Shown here piece after piece: positions 7,262 through 16,103 of a stretch of DNA of 64,000 nt. This stretch comes from Chitinophagaceae bacterium (GTDB lineage: Bacteria > Bacteroidota > Bacteroidia > Chitinophagales > Chitinophagaceae), in assembly GCA_023957125.1 (NCBI GenBank), contig JAMLHL010000007.1, forward strand, positions 1-64,000, read 5' to 3'. Below the pieces are notes generated by a model. That model searched no databases and was not told the DNA's origin. It saw nothing but the letters and a program-made list of their open reading frames with translations. Positions within the stretch are counted from its first letter, which is position 1. Every line of letters begins with the position of its first letter. A program made the translations under genes and the position numbers.

Positions 7262-10200
7262 ATGAATCAGGGAGAAGTAAAAGCATGGGTAGCAGATGTT
7301 GAAATCCCAACCTATCCTACGGGGCTTCCGGAGAAAAACCCTATGTTCCTCGAACGAAGGGTTTACCAGGGTAGCAGCGGCGTGGTATATCCTTACGCTG
7401 TTATAGAAAAAATAGAAGATCATAAAACCATCAAAACCTATAAGGCTGTTTTCCTGGAAAACAATTATTTAAAAATAATGATCCTGCCCGAACTGGGAGG
7501 CAGGATACAAATGGCCTATGATAAAACAATGCAAAGGCATTTTATTTATTATAACCAGGTGATCAAACCGGCATTGGTAGGACTTACCGGACCCTGGATT
7601 TCCGGCGGCATAGAGTTTAACTGGCCACAGCACCACCGGCCTTCCACATTTGAACCTGTAGATTGCACAATTACGGAAAATGAGGATGGCAGTAAAACAG
7701 TGTGGGTAAACGAAGTGGAGCGAATGTTCCGAACCAAAGGTATGGCGGGGTTTACCCTATATCCCGGCAAAGCGTATATAGAAATAAAAGGGAAGCTGTA
7801 TAACCGCACGCCGTTCCCGCAAACTTTTTTATGGTGGGCCAATCCCGCCGTCAAAGTAAACGATCACTATCAATCTGTTTTTCCGCCCGACGTACACGCG
7901 GTTTTTGATCATGGTAAAAGAGATGTATCCTCTTTTCCTATAGCCAAAGGCGTTTATTATAAAGTGGATTATGCGCCCGGAACAGACATATCAAGATATA
8001 AAAACATTCCTGTACCTACCTCCTACATGGCGGTAAGCTCCAGATATAATTTTATGGGCGGCTATGAGCACGACAGCAAAGGCGGGTTACTGCATGTGGC
8101 CGATTACCACATTGCGCCAGGTAAAAAACAATGGACCTGGGGCAACGGGGAGTTTGGCCGCACATGGGATGAGAACCTTACCGATGAAGACGGTCCTTAT
8201 ATAGAGCTAATGACAGGCGTTTATACAGATAACCAGCCTGATTTTTCATGGATACAGCCTTATGAGGAAAAAACTTTTGTACAATATTTTATGCCTTACC
8301 GTGATGTAGGTATGGTAAAAAATGCCACTAAAGAAGCCGCGGTTAATCTTGAAATAAAAGGTCATGAAGCGGAGATCATATTATATGTTACATCGGTGTA
8401 CGAAAAGGTGAAGGTTGAACTGCTAAAGAGTAAAGCGATTTTGTTTACTGAAACAATTGCTTCCTCTCCTGAAAATTCTTATCAAAAAAAAATCACACTT
8501 GCTGACGATATACTTCCGGAAGAAATAAAACTGGTAATCACCGACCTGGTTACGGGCAAAGAACTGGTAAGTTACCGGGCAGAAAGATATATTGAGCAGC
8601 CTGTTCCTTCTCCCGCACAACCTGCGAAACGACCCGCCGGGGTGGAAAACAATGAACAATTATTTTTAACCGGGCAGCACCTCGAACAATACCGCCACGC
8701 GACGTATAAGCCAACCGACTATTATGAAGAAGCCTTGAGAAGAGATCCCGGAGACGCACGTAATAATAATGCGATGGGCTTGTGGTATTTGAGACGGGGA
8801 TGCTTTGCCAAATCCGAACCATTTTTCAAAAAAGCCATTGAAACCATCACACAGCGCAACCCCAATCCCTACGATGGTGAGGCCTATTACAACCTGGGGT
8901 GGTCGCTCCTCATGCAAAATAAAAAAGAGGAGGCTTATGATGCTTTTTATAAGAGCACCTGGAACGATGCCTGGCAGCATGCAGGCTATTTAAACCTCGC
9001 AAGAATTGCCACACTGAATAAAGATTATGAAGCTGCACTGGAGTTTATTGATAAATCCCTGGTGAAGAATTATCACAGTCACACGGCAAGGCACGCCAGG
9101 ACTTTTATTCTCCGTAAACTCCATCAATACAAAAAGGCGCAGGCTTGTATTGAAGAGTCGTTGACATTGGATCCTTTCAATTTTGGCTGCTTATTTGAAA
9201 AGTATCTTTTATTGATAAATGAAAAGGAACATGAGCAGGCTGCCAATGATGTATTGGATCACCTTAAGAACATCAGCAGGAACGATGCAAATAATTTTGC
9301 GGAGTATGCCTTTGATTATGCACATGCGGGGCTTTATGAGGAAGCGATGCAGCTTCTTTCGATCTACAAAATGCACGATGATAAAAACACTTTAGTGGAA
9401 TATTATCTTGGCTGGTTCGCTTCGTTGTCGGGCGATACGGCGTTGGCAACAGAATATTATCAAAGAGCGGCATTGCTTTCGCCCGCATTTGTTTTTCCCA
9501 ATAAAATAGAAGATGTTCCCGCTTTGCAGAAAGCGATAGCATTAAATCCTGCCGATGCGAAGGCATATTATTACCTCGGTAATTTCTGGTTTGATAAAAG
9601 ACAATACGACGAAGCCATTGAATGCTGGGAACAATCAGTTAGAATCGAGGATGGTTTTCCAACGGCGCATCGTAATCTGTCATTGGCCTATTACAATAAG
9701 CGCAACGATGCCGGCAAAGCATTACGATCTATGGAAAAGGCTTTTTCATTGGATACAACAGATGCCCGTGTATTGATGGAATTGGATCAATTGTATAAAA
9801 GGCTGAACAGGGATCACACGGAAAGGCTGGATTTTTTGAATAAACATTTACCCCTGGTTGAGCAGAGAGATGACCTTTACTTAGAAAGGATAACATTATA
9901 CAATCAGCTGGGAGATCACCTGAACGCAAGGCGCCTTTTAGGCGCGCATAAATTTCATCCCTGGGAGGGTGGTGAAGGCAAGGTAACAGCGCAACACGTT
10001 ATCTGCCATCTTGAGCTTGCGAAACAAGCCGCCGGCGCCGGCAAATACGAGGATGCGTTACAGTTGCTGAACCAGGCAGAAAATTATCCATCTAACCTGG
10101 GAGAAGGTAAGCTGGCGGGGGCGCAGGAAAATGATATTCATTATTGGAAAGCCATAGCATATGAGAAACTGGGGAACAAAGAAAAAGCAATTCAATATTA

Positions 10201-10597
10201 TCATCAGGCTGTAAAAGGGATCAGTGAACCCGTGCAGGCTATTTTCTATAATGATCCCCAGCCGGACAAAATATTTTACCAGGGACTGGCATGGTTAAAA
10301 TTGAACAAACCGGAAAAGGCGTCGGCCATTTTCCAAAGTCTTATAACCTTCGGGGAAAAGCATCTCAACGACATTATCAGCATAGACTATTTTGCTGTTT
10401 CACTACCCGGTTTATTAGTGTTTGATACGGATTTGAATATTTTGAATAAAGTGCATTGCTATTATTTAATGGCGCTCGGGAATCTTGGCTTGGGAAAAGC
10501 GTATGCAAAAAAAGCGGCTGACTTTTTTGCACAGGTGCTTCATCTGGATAACAATCACCAGGGTGCGCTGATGCATAAGACTTGCAATATTCATTAG
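7262..10597 (+). CDS. DUF5107 and TPR-repeat protein of the carbohydrate cluster
   Basis: A 1111-residue protein without a signal peptide, so probably cytosolic. Residues about 20-400 form DUF5107, a domain with a mutarotase-like beta-sandwich look (ENNYLKIMILPELGGRIQMAYDK; WISGGIEFNWPQHHRPSTFEP). From about 490 to the end there are roughly a dozen tetratricopeptide units (for example AKAYYYLGNFWFDKRQYDEAIECWEQSV). DUF5107-TPR proteins recur in glycan-degradation loci, and a sugar-active role is plausible, but the reaction is not established from the sequence. It is the first gene of the cluster under the divergent AraC regulator; GH97 follows after a 400-bp gap. Confidence 0.85.
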   Translation: MNQGEVKAWVADVEIPTYPTGLPEKNPMFLERRVYQGSSGVVYPYAVIEKIEDHKTIKTYKAVFLENNYLKIMILPELGGRIQMAYDKTMQRHFIYYNQVIKPALVGLTGPWISGGIEFNWPQHHRPSTFEPVDCTITENEDGSKTVWVNEVERMFRTKGMAGFTLYPGKAYIEIKGKLYNRTPFPQTFLWWANPAVKVNDHYQSVFPPDVHAVFDHGKRDVSSFPIAKGVYYKVDYAPGTDISRYKNIPVPTSYMAVSSRYNFMGGYEHDSKGGLLHVADYHIAPGKKQWTWGNGEFGRTWDENLTDEDGPYIELMTGVYTDNQPDFSWIQPYEEKTFVQYFMPYRDVGMVKNATKEAAVNLEIKGHEAEIILYVTSVYEKVKVELLKSKAILFTETIASSPENSYQKKITLADDILPEEIKLVITDLVTGKELVSYRAERYIEQPVPSPAQPAKRPAGVENNEQLFLTGQHLEQYRHATYKPTDYYEEALRRDPGDARNNNAMGLWYLRRGCFAKSEPFFKKAIETITQRNPNPYDGEAYYNLGWSLLMQNKKEEAYDAFYKSTWNDAWQHAGYLNLARIATLNKDYEAALEFIDKSLVKNYHSHTARHARTFILRKLHQYKKAQACIEESLTLDPFNFGCLFEKYLLLINEKEHEQAANDVLDHLKNISRNDANNFAEYAFDYAHAGLYEEAMQLLSIYKMHDDKNTLVEYYLGWFASLSGDTALATEYYQRAALLSPAFVFPNKIEDVPALQKAIALNPADAKAYYYLGNFWFDKRQYDEAIECWEQSVRIEDGFPTAHRNLSLAYYNKRNDAGKALRSMEKAFSLDTTDARVLMELDQLYKRLNRDHTERLDFLNKHLPLVEQRDDLYLERITLYNQLGDHLNARRLLGAHKFHPWEGGEGKVTAQHVICHLELAKQAAGAGKYEDALQLLNQAENYPSNLGEGKLAGAQENDIHYWKAIAYEKLGNKEKAIQYYHQAVKGISEPVQAIFYNDPQPDKIFYQGLAWLKLNKPEKASAIFQSLITFGEKHLNDIISIDYFAVSLPGLLVFDTDLNILNKVHCYYLMALGNLGLGKAYAKKAADFFAQVLHLDNNHQGALMHKTCNIH

Positions 10598-10873
10598 GAG
10601 TTCGTATTTTTTTAAAATAGTAAAATAATCTATCAAACACCAAAGATCATCCATCAATATAATCTTAGTGTCCACATAAATTTGACATACCAATGGATTT
10701 ATTATCGTGGAAAGCGCTTCAGGAAGATCATTCGATCCCAATAAGCATTTACCTGATGCCATTGCCTACAAAAGAAATTTTAATAAACCCTGAGCTAAAA
10801 CAAAATCCCAATTGGTAAGCGTAAATTGAGTTTCTTTTAAAATCATTATGAATATTTACGTTATGAAAAGAGG
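10598..10873. other. Gene-free stretch before the GH97 leader element
   Basis: This stretch after the DUF5107 stop is AT-rich and holds no convincing reading frame, terminator or promoter that I can defend. The ATGs at 10848 and 10863 are in frame with GH97 but would translate through the repeat element that follows, so they are not accepted as starts. Confidence 0.5.
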
Positions 10874-10984
10874 GCGCATTGCAATTTTTCACAGGCGGGT
10901 GGTGACAACCGCCTGTAGAACCCGCTACCGGTCGGTGTCTCACCGACCGGAAAATTGTGCATGGAGCGAAAAATTGCAATGCGC
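10874..10984. repeat. Two-hairpin repeat (copy 2) enclosed by a perfect 17-bp inverted repeat
   Basis: Outer arms GCGCATTGCAATTTTTC (10874-10890) and GAAAAATTGCAATGCGC (10968-10984) are exactly complementary. Inside lies the two-hairpin repeat at 10890-10950: CAGGCGGGTGG/CCGCCTG, the linker TAGAACCCGCTA, then CCGGTCGGTG/CACCGACCGG. The unit ends 16 bp before the ATG at 11001, so a transcript of GH97 would carry a large three-stem structure in its leader. Copy 1 and copy 3 share the core but not these exact outer arms. Confidence 0.85.
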
Positions 10985-11000
10985 TTTAAAAAAGACCCTG

Positions 11001-12938
11001 ATGTTGCTCCTCCTGTCTCTCTTTTGCATTGCAGGCAATGCACAGCAATATACGCTGGAGTCTCCTGATAAAAAACTATCGGTTGAAATTGAAAATAACC
11101 CGCAGGGAATAAGTTTGAAGATGATGAAAAGAGATGCCAAGGTGCTGGGTTTGTTGGGGCTTGGTATGATTACCAGTCAAACAAAAGCAGCACCCCTGAA
11201 GGTGAAAAAAACAAAGCGGAGCGTAGTAGCCGAAGACGTTAAGCCGGTTATTAAAGAAAAAAGTGAAATATATAGGAATGAATACAATGAACTGCTGCTG
11301 ACATTCAAATCGGATCAGTCGTTAACGTTCAGACTTTTTAACGAAGGGCTGGCTTATCGTTTTTCTACAACCGCTAAAGACAGTTTGACAATAATTAAAG
11401 AAACCCTGAATATACAATTGTACGCGGGTGATTCCATCCGTTTCCAGTCTGAGAAATCTTTTCATTCCGCATACGAACAACCCTACGAATTCAAAAAGTT
11501 GGACGAACTGGACCCTGCCAGGTTTTGCAACCTGCCGCTGCTTGTAGAAAAGCAGGATGGTACGTTTGTGATGGTAACCGAATCGGATCTTTATCATTAC
11601 CCGGGGCTGTGGGTTAAAGGTACAGGAGCGTCACAGCTATCGGCTACACATCCACGTTATCCCAAAACACTTACAAAGACCAATAATCCGTACAACAACA
11701 ACCAGGTGGGTGATACCTACGACTATATAGCCCGGGTGGCAGGACAAAGAACTTATCCCTGGAGGATATTTGCAGTGGCCGATAAAGAAGAGGGGTTGAT
11801 CAATAATAACATGGTTTATCTGCTGGCTTCCCCTACTGAGCTGAAAGATGTTTCATGGATCAGTCCCGGCGTGGTGATGTTTGACTGGTGGGGCAAGAAC
11901 AATATTTATGGTGTGGACTTTAAGGCTGGCGTTAATACGGAAACAGCCAAATACTTCATAGACTTTTGTGCAGAGAAAGGATTCCGGTATTTTCTTTTCG
12001 ATGATGGATGGAGCCCCAAAGATGATCTGCTTCATCCTGTTGCTGGCTTAAATATGGAAGAGGTAACTGCTTATGCAAAAAAGAAAGGTGTGGACGTGCT
12101 GCTGTGGGTGATCTGGAATACATTGAAAGACCAGTGGCAGGAGGCTTTTGACCTGTTTGAGCGCTGGGGCATCAAAGGTATCAAAACCGATTTCATGAAC
12201 CGGGATGACCAGTTGATGGTGGAGTTTTATGAAGCCGTTGCCAAAAAAGCTGCAGAAAAAAAAATGGTAGTCAATTTTCACGGAGCCTATAAACCCTGCG
12301 GGCTAAGCCGTAAATATCCAAATGTACTTACACGAGAAGCATTGATTGAATTTGAACAAAGTGGCGTTTCCTATAATGACAATCCCACACACCATAACCT
12401 GTTGCCTTATATCCGGATGTTTACAGGCGCGATGGACTATATTCCCGCTACCACGCGTAATGCGAACAAAAATGATTTCAAGCCTGTAGGACACTACCCG
12501 ATGGGATGGGGCACAAGGGCGCATGCGATGGCCTTATTCGTTATTTTAAACAGCCCCATGACCATGCTGCCGGGATCACCTTCTGATTACTACAGAGAAA
12601 AGGAGTGTACGGATTTTTTAGCAAAAATTCCGGTCGAATGGGACGAGACCAGGCTATTAGATGGCAAAATCGGAAAATATACCGCGCTGGCCAGGAGAGC
12701 AGGGAATGACTGGTATATCGGAGCTATTACAAATGAAGAAACACGAACCATTGAATTATCAACCAGTTTTTTAAAGCCGGGAACTTACACCATTGAAATG
12801 ATTGAAGACGGAATAAATGCAGGCACCGCTGCAACTGATTATAAACTGTCGCGGCGCAGGATCAATGCGGGTGAAACACTGAAGCTTGAACTGGCGCCGG
12901 GCGGCGGCTGGGTGGCAAGGTTCATTACTGAAAAATAA
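11001..12938 (+). CDS. Glycoside hydrolase family 97
   Basis: A secreted glycosidase of about 645 residues. The N-terminal GH97 beta-sandwich begins after the signal peptide (LLLLSLFCIAGNAQQ); the catalytic barrel spans about 280-570, with MFDWWGKNNIYGVDFK, FLFDDGW and GIKTDFMNRDDQ. The Asp of TDFMNRDDQ (residue 397 from this start) fits the nucleophile of the retaining, alpha-galactosidase-type GH97 subgroup rather than the Glu pair of inverting SusB-type enzymes; that assignment is inference. Start is uncertain: ATG 11001 gives a signal peptide without a charged n-region, while TTG 10974 would add KK before it. Calcium-binding Glu residues are expected but not individually assigned. GH27 follows 32 bp downstream. 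Confidence 0.88.
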   Translation: MLLLLSLFCIAGNAQQYTLESPDKKLSVEIENNPQGISLKMMKRDAKVLGLLGLGMITSQTKAAPLKVKKTKRSVVAEDVKPVIKEKSEIYRNEYNELLLTFKSDQSLTFRLFNEGLAYRFSTTAKDSLTIIKETLNIQLYAGDSIRFQSEKSFHSAYEQPYEFKKLDELDPARFCNLPLLVEKQDGTFVMVTESDLYHYPGLWVKGTGASQLSATHPRYPKTLTKTNNPYNNNQVGDTYDYIARVAGQRTYPWRIFAVADKEEGLINNNMVYLLASPTELKDVSWISPGVVMFDWWGKNNIYGVDFKAGVNTETAKYFIDFCAEKGFRYFLFDDGWSPKDDLLHPVAGLNMEEVTAYAKKKGVDVLLWVIWNTLKDQWQEAFDLFERWGIKGIKTDFMNRDDQLMVEFYEAVAKKAAEKKMVVNFHGAYKPCGLSRKYPNVLTREALIEFEQSGVSYNDNPTHHNLLPYIRMFTGAMDYIPATTRNANKNDFKPVGHYPMGWGTRAHAMALFVILNSPMTMLPGSPSDYYREKECTDFLAKIPVEWDETRLLDGKIGKYTALARRAGNDWYIGAITNEETRTIELSTSFLKPGTYTIEMIEDGINAGTAATDYKLSRRRINAGETLKLELAPGGGWVARFITEK

Positions 12939-12970
12939 AAATTTTTAAATTAAAGCAGAAACCACTTGAT

Positions 12971-14524
12971 ATGATTAAGAAATCCATAATGCCACTGTTT
13001 CTTTTCATTACTGTTTTCGTTTTGGCGTTTACGCTACCCTCACAATCCCAGAATGATAATAAGAAATATTATCCGGGTGAAAAAAGTGAAAGCGTTAACC
13101 CAAAACAGATTATAAAGCCACGCATCAACGGCCCCCTCGTTTATGGCAGCCGCCCGGGGCATCCGTTTCTCTATCGCATCCCATGCCAGGGAAACCGCCC
13201 CATGCGGTTTGTTGTTAGGGGATTGCCCGAAGAACTACACCTTGATAAAGAAAAAGGGATAATTTCGGGGGTTACGCCACCCAGGGGTGAGTACAGCATG
13301 GTCATTGAAGCAAGGAACCCGAAAGGAAAAGACAAAAGGAATTTTAAGATTGTGTCAGGCGATAAAATTGCGCTTACTCCTCCGATGGGATGGAACCATT
13401 GGTATGCTCACTATAGCCGGATTACCGATAAAATGATGCGGGAAGCGGCAGACGTCATCATTAATAGTGGAATGGCTGATGTTGGATATCAATATGTGAA
13501 TATTGATGACTGCTGGATGAATGCACCAAAACACAGCGACCCCGAACGCGTTGGGCCGCTAAGAGACGAAAATGGAAATATCCTCCCGAATAGTTATTTC
13601 CCCGACATGAAAGGGTTAACGGATTATATTCATGGCAAGGGGTTAAAAGCGGGAATTTATACCTCTCCCGGACCCTTAACCTGCGGAGGTTTTAGTGGTT
13701 CTTACCAGCATGAAGAACAAGATGCGAAACAATTTGTCGCATGGGGGTTCGATTTTCTAAAATATGACTGGTGCTCTTATGGCAGGATTGCCGGGATTGA
13801 CAAAAGTTTAGAAGCCTATCAAAAACCTTACCTGCAAATGGGCAATATCCTTGAGTCGCTGAACCGTGACATCGTTTTTAATCTCTGTCAATATGGTATG
13901 GGTGAGGTTTGGAAATGGGGCGCTGAGGTTGGAGGAAATTCGTGGCGGACTGCCGGTGATTTAGGATTTGAATTGCACCGTATTTTTGATATCGCCATTA
14001 GCAATAGCAACCACCGGCAATATTCCAAACCTGGTGAATGGAACGATCCGGATTATATTCAAATCGGGTGGATAGGAAATGCCAGGGAAGAGGGGATCCC
14101 TAAGCCTACAACAATGCCCCGGAATATGCAATATGCCTATATGTCGTTGTGGTGCCTCATGGCTTCCCCGTTAATTTATAGCGGCGATCTCTCTAAAATA
14201 GATGAATTTACCCTTGGGATCCTTTGTAACCCGGAAGTTATTGAAATTGATCAGGATCCATTGGGAGAAGGCGGATTGGTGATCCCGCGCGACAGCAGCA
14301 GTTTTGTAATGGTTAAAAATTTAGTCGATGGTTCTCTATCTGTTGGATTGTTTAACCGAAGAAAAAATCCTGCGGAAGTGTCTGTCAATTGGAACGAACT
14401 GCAAATAACAGGAAGACGGACCGTTCGTGACCTGTGGAGGCGAAAAGATATTGGGGTTTACAACAACAAGTTCATTGCAGAAGTTCCTGCAGAAGGAGTT
14501 GTAATGATAAAAATCAGCAAATAA
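12971..14524 (+). CDS. GH27 alpha-galactosidase (or beta-L-arabinopyranosidase)
   Basis: A 517-residue secreted GH27 enzyme that should remove terminal alpha-galactose or beta-L-arabinopyranose. A signal peptide (to about residue 26) is followed by an Ig-like putative domain (INGPLVYGSRPGHPFLYRIP, about 50-130) and the TIM barrel from ALTPPMGWNHWYAH. The nucleophile Asp266 lies in FLKYDWCSYG and the acid/base Asp361 in EWNDPDYIQIG, both at family positions. The Tyr after the second Asp replaces the more common Met. It is in tight tandem with GH97, so both probably work on the same glycan in the periplasm. Confidence 0.92.
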   Translation: MIKKSIMPLFLFITVFVLAFTLPSQSQNDNKKYYPGEKSESVNPKQIIKPRINGPLVYGSRPGHPFLYRIPCQGNRPMRFVVRGLPEELHLDKEKGIISGVTPPRGEYSMVIEARNPKGKDKRNFKIVSGDKIALTPPMGWNHWYAHYSRITDKMMREAADVIINSGMADVGYQYVNIDDCWMNAPKHSDPERVGPLRDENGNILPNSYFPDMKGLTDYIHGKGLKAGIYTSPGPLTCGGFSGSYQHEEQDAKQFVAWGFDFLKYDWCSYGRIAGIDKSLEAYQKPYLQMGNILESLNRDIVFNLCQYGMGEVWKWGAEVGGNSWRTAGDLGFELHRIFDIAISNSNHRQYSKPGEWNDPDYIQIGWIGNAREEGIPKPTTMPRNMQYAYMSLWCLMASPLIYSGDLSKIDEFTLGILCNPEVIEIDQDPLGEGGLVIPRDSSSFVMVKNLVDGSLSVGLFNRRKNPAEVSVNWNELQITGRRTVRDLWRRKDIGVYNNKFIAEVPAEGVVMIKISK

Positions 14525-14604
14525 CGGATTGGTATTTTTTTAATTTACAGTCGTATTCATCCAGGTATAAACCATGCCTGTTATTTTAAATCTATAGTCT
14601 GTTT

Positions 14605-14868
14605 ATGAAAATGAAAGCCTGCTACACATCTCTTGTTTTCTCATTTTTATTTTTGAGAACATTTGCAATACCATCCAGTGATTCCGCAATAATGGTAACT
14701 AAAAATCCCAAAGGCTGGATGATCAGTACAAATAATTCTGTTTACCAACTGATCCTCACAAAAGAGAATGAAGTGCAACAAGATTTTTTGATGAAGGTCG
14801 GTATCGCCTGGCCGGTAAGGGGAGCCTATAAAAGCATGATATTGCAAGTGCAAAAAACAAAACGATAA
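14605..14868 (+). CDS. Small secreted protein, possibly the stump of a larger glycosidase
   Basis: An 87-residue product with a signal peptide (MKMKACYTSLVFSFLFLRTFA) and then GWMISTNNSVYQLILTKENEVQQDF. That segment reads like the first strands of a GH36 alpha-galactosidase N-terminal domain, after which the homology-like pattern stops and the frame ends. It lies between GH27 and galM where a GH36 gene would make sense. I regard it as a likely truncated remnant, but a genuine small protein cannot be excluded; the GH36 comparison is from memory of the family, not a search. Confidence 0.45.
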   Translation: MKMKACYTSLVFSFLFLRTFAIPSSDSAIMVTKNPKGWMISTNNSVYQLILTKENEVQQDFLMKVGIAWPVRGAYKSMILQVQKTKR

Positions 14869-14941
14869 GTATGGCTTAGCCGTTCTGCAGGCACAGGCAC
14901 GAAGCACTTAGAAGACGTGGATTGAAATAAAACACCAATAA

Positions 14942-16036
14942 ATGGAATTATTAAAGGAAGAGCATTTCAGGAGTGTGATCAATGGTGAGGAAGTAAAGTT
15001 ATTTACACTTCGTAATAAAAATGGTTGTGTAGCGCAGTTTACCAATTACGGAGCCCGTTGGCTGTCTATGTGGGTTCCGGATAAAAATGGCAAATGGAAT
15101 GATGTGGTTTTAGGTTTCGATAATTTGAATGATTATCTCACGGCTAAAGAAAAATATTATGGCGCCGTGGTAGGACGTGTATGCGGGCGTATCAGCGGAG
15201 GGCAGTTTTCTTTGAACGGTATTACTTATTCATTATCTAATAATGATGTTTTTGGCAAGCCTGTAAAAAATCATTTACACGGAGGCAATAAAGGTTTCAG
15301 CTTCCGGGTGTGGGATGGGAAAGTAGTAAAGAATGAGAATGATGAAGAAATGCTGGAACTGTATTACTTCTCAAGAGATGGTGAAGAGGGTTATCCCGGC
15401 AATCTGCAGGTGAAGGTTACCTACCACCTGAGTGATGACAATGCCGTACACATTCATTATACGGCAAGCTGCGACCAGCCTACTGTTATCAACCTGACCA
15501 ATCATGCCTATTTTAACCTGAGCGGCAATATGGATCGGGACGTTCTGGAGCATATTCTTTTTATCAATGCTAATACGGCCATTGAATGCGATAACGAACT
15601 TATTCCTACAGGGCGTATTGCTTTAATAGAAAATACGGCGCTCGATTTTACACAGCCTGTAGCTATCGGGCTTCGTATCCACAAAAACTTTCCGGGGCAC
15701 TTGCTTGCCGGAAAAGGATATGCGGTGACCTACGTGTTGGATCAACCGGGAAAGGCGGTATCATTGAGTGCAACCGTAACAGAGAAAAAAATTGGGAGGG
15801 TTATGGAAGTATATACCGATCAGGCTTGCCTTCAGTTATATAACGCCTGGTTGTTTAACGGAAGCGACACCGGTAAAAAAGGATACCGGTACCATTCCGG
15901 TGCAGGGCTGGCATTGGAGGCGCAGGGCTATACCGATGCACCGAATCATTTCAATTTCCCCCCTGTTTTGTTGCTGCCCCGAACGGAATACAACCAAAAA
16001 ACCATTTATAAATTCCTGGTGCAGCCGGATGCATGA
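14942..16036 (+). CDS. galM: Aldose 1-epimerase (mutarotase)
   Basis: A 364-residue enzyme that interconverts alpha and beta anomers of galactose or related sugars. There is no signal peptide, so it acts in the cytosol. Family marks include FTNYGARWLSMWVPDKNG, GAVVGRVCGRISGGQF, KNHLHGGNKGF (substrate-binding His), NLTNHAYFNLSG (catalytic His) and a late LALEAQGYTDAPNHFNFPPVLL carrying the catalytic Glu. The length suits GalM. It lies inside the sugar cluster and would feed the sugar released by GH97, GH27 and GH2 into catabolism. Confidence 0.95.
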   Translation: MELLKEEHFRSVINGEEVKLFTLRNKNGCVAQFTNYGARWLSMWVPDKNGKWNDVVLGFDNLNDYLTAKEKYYGAVVGRVCGRISGGQFSLNGITYSLSNNDVFGKPVKNHLHGGNKGFSFRVWDGKVVKNENDEEMLELYYFSRDGEEGYPGNLQVKVTYHLSDDNAVHIHYTASCDQPTVINLTNHAYFNLSGNMDRDVLEHILFINANTAIECDNELIPTGRIALIENTALDFTQPVAIGLRIHKNFPGHLLAGKGYAVTYVLDQPGKAVSLSATVTEKKIGRVMEVYTDQACLQLYNAWLFNGSDTGKKGYRYHSGAGLALEAQGYTDAPNHFNFPPVLLLPRTEYNQKTIYKFLVQPDA

Positions 16037-16103
16037 ACTGTATCCCTGAGCTAAATAATTACATTGTAAATTTCTTATCTCAAATCATATTAATCCAGGC
16101 ATT

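Noticed and set aside
10848..11000. Upstream in-frame extension of GH97 from ATG 10848 or 10863
   Set aside because: The extension translates a palindromic repeat and would bury the signal peptide; a start at 11001 or 10974 restores export.
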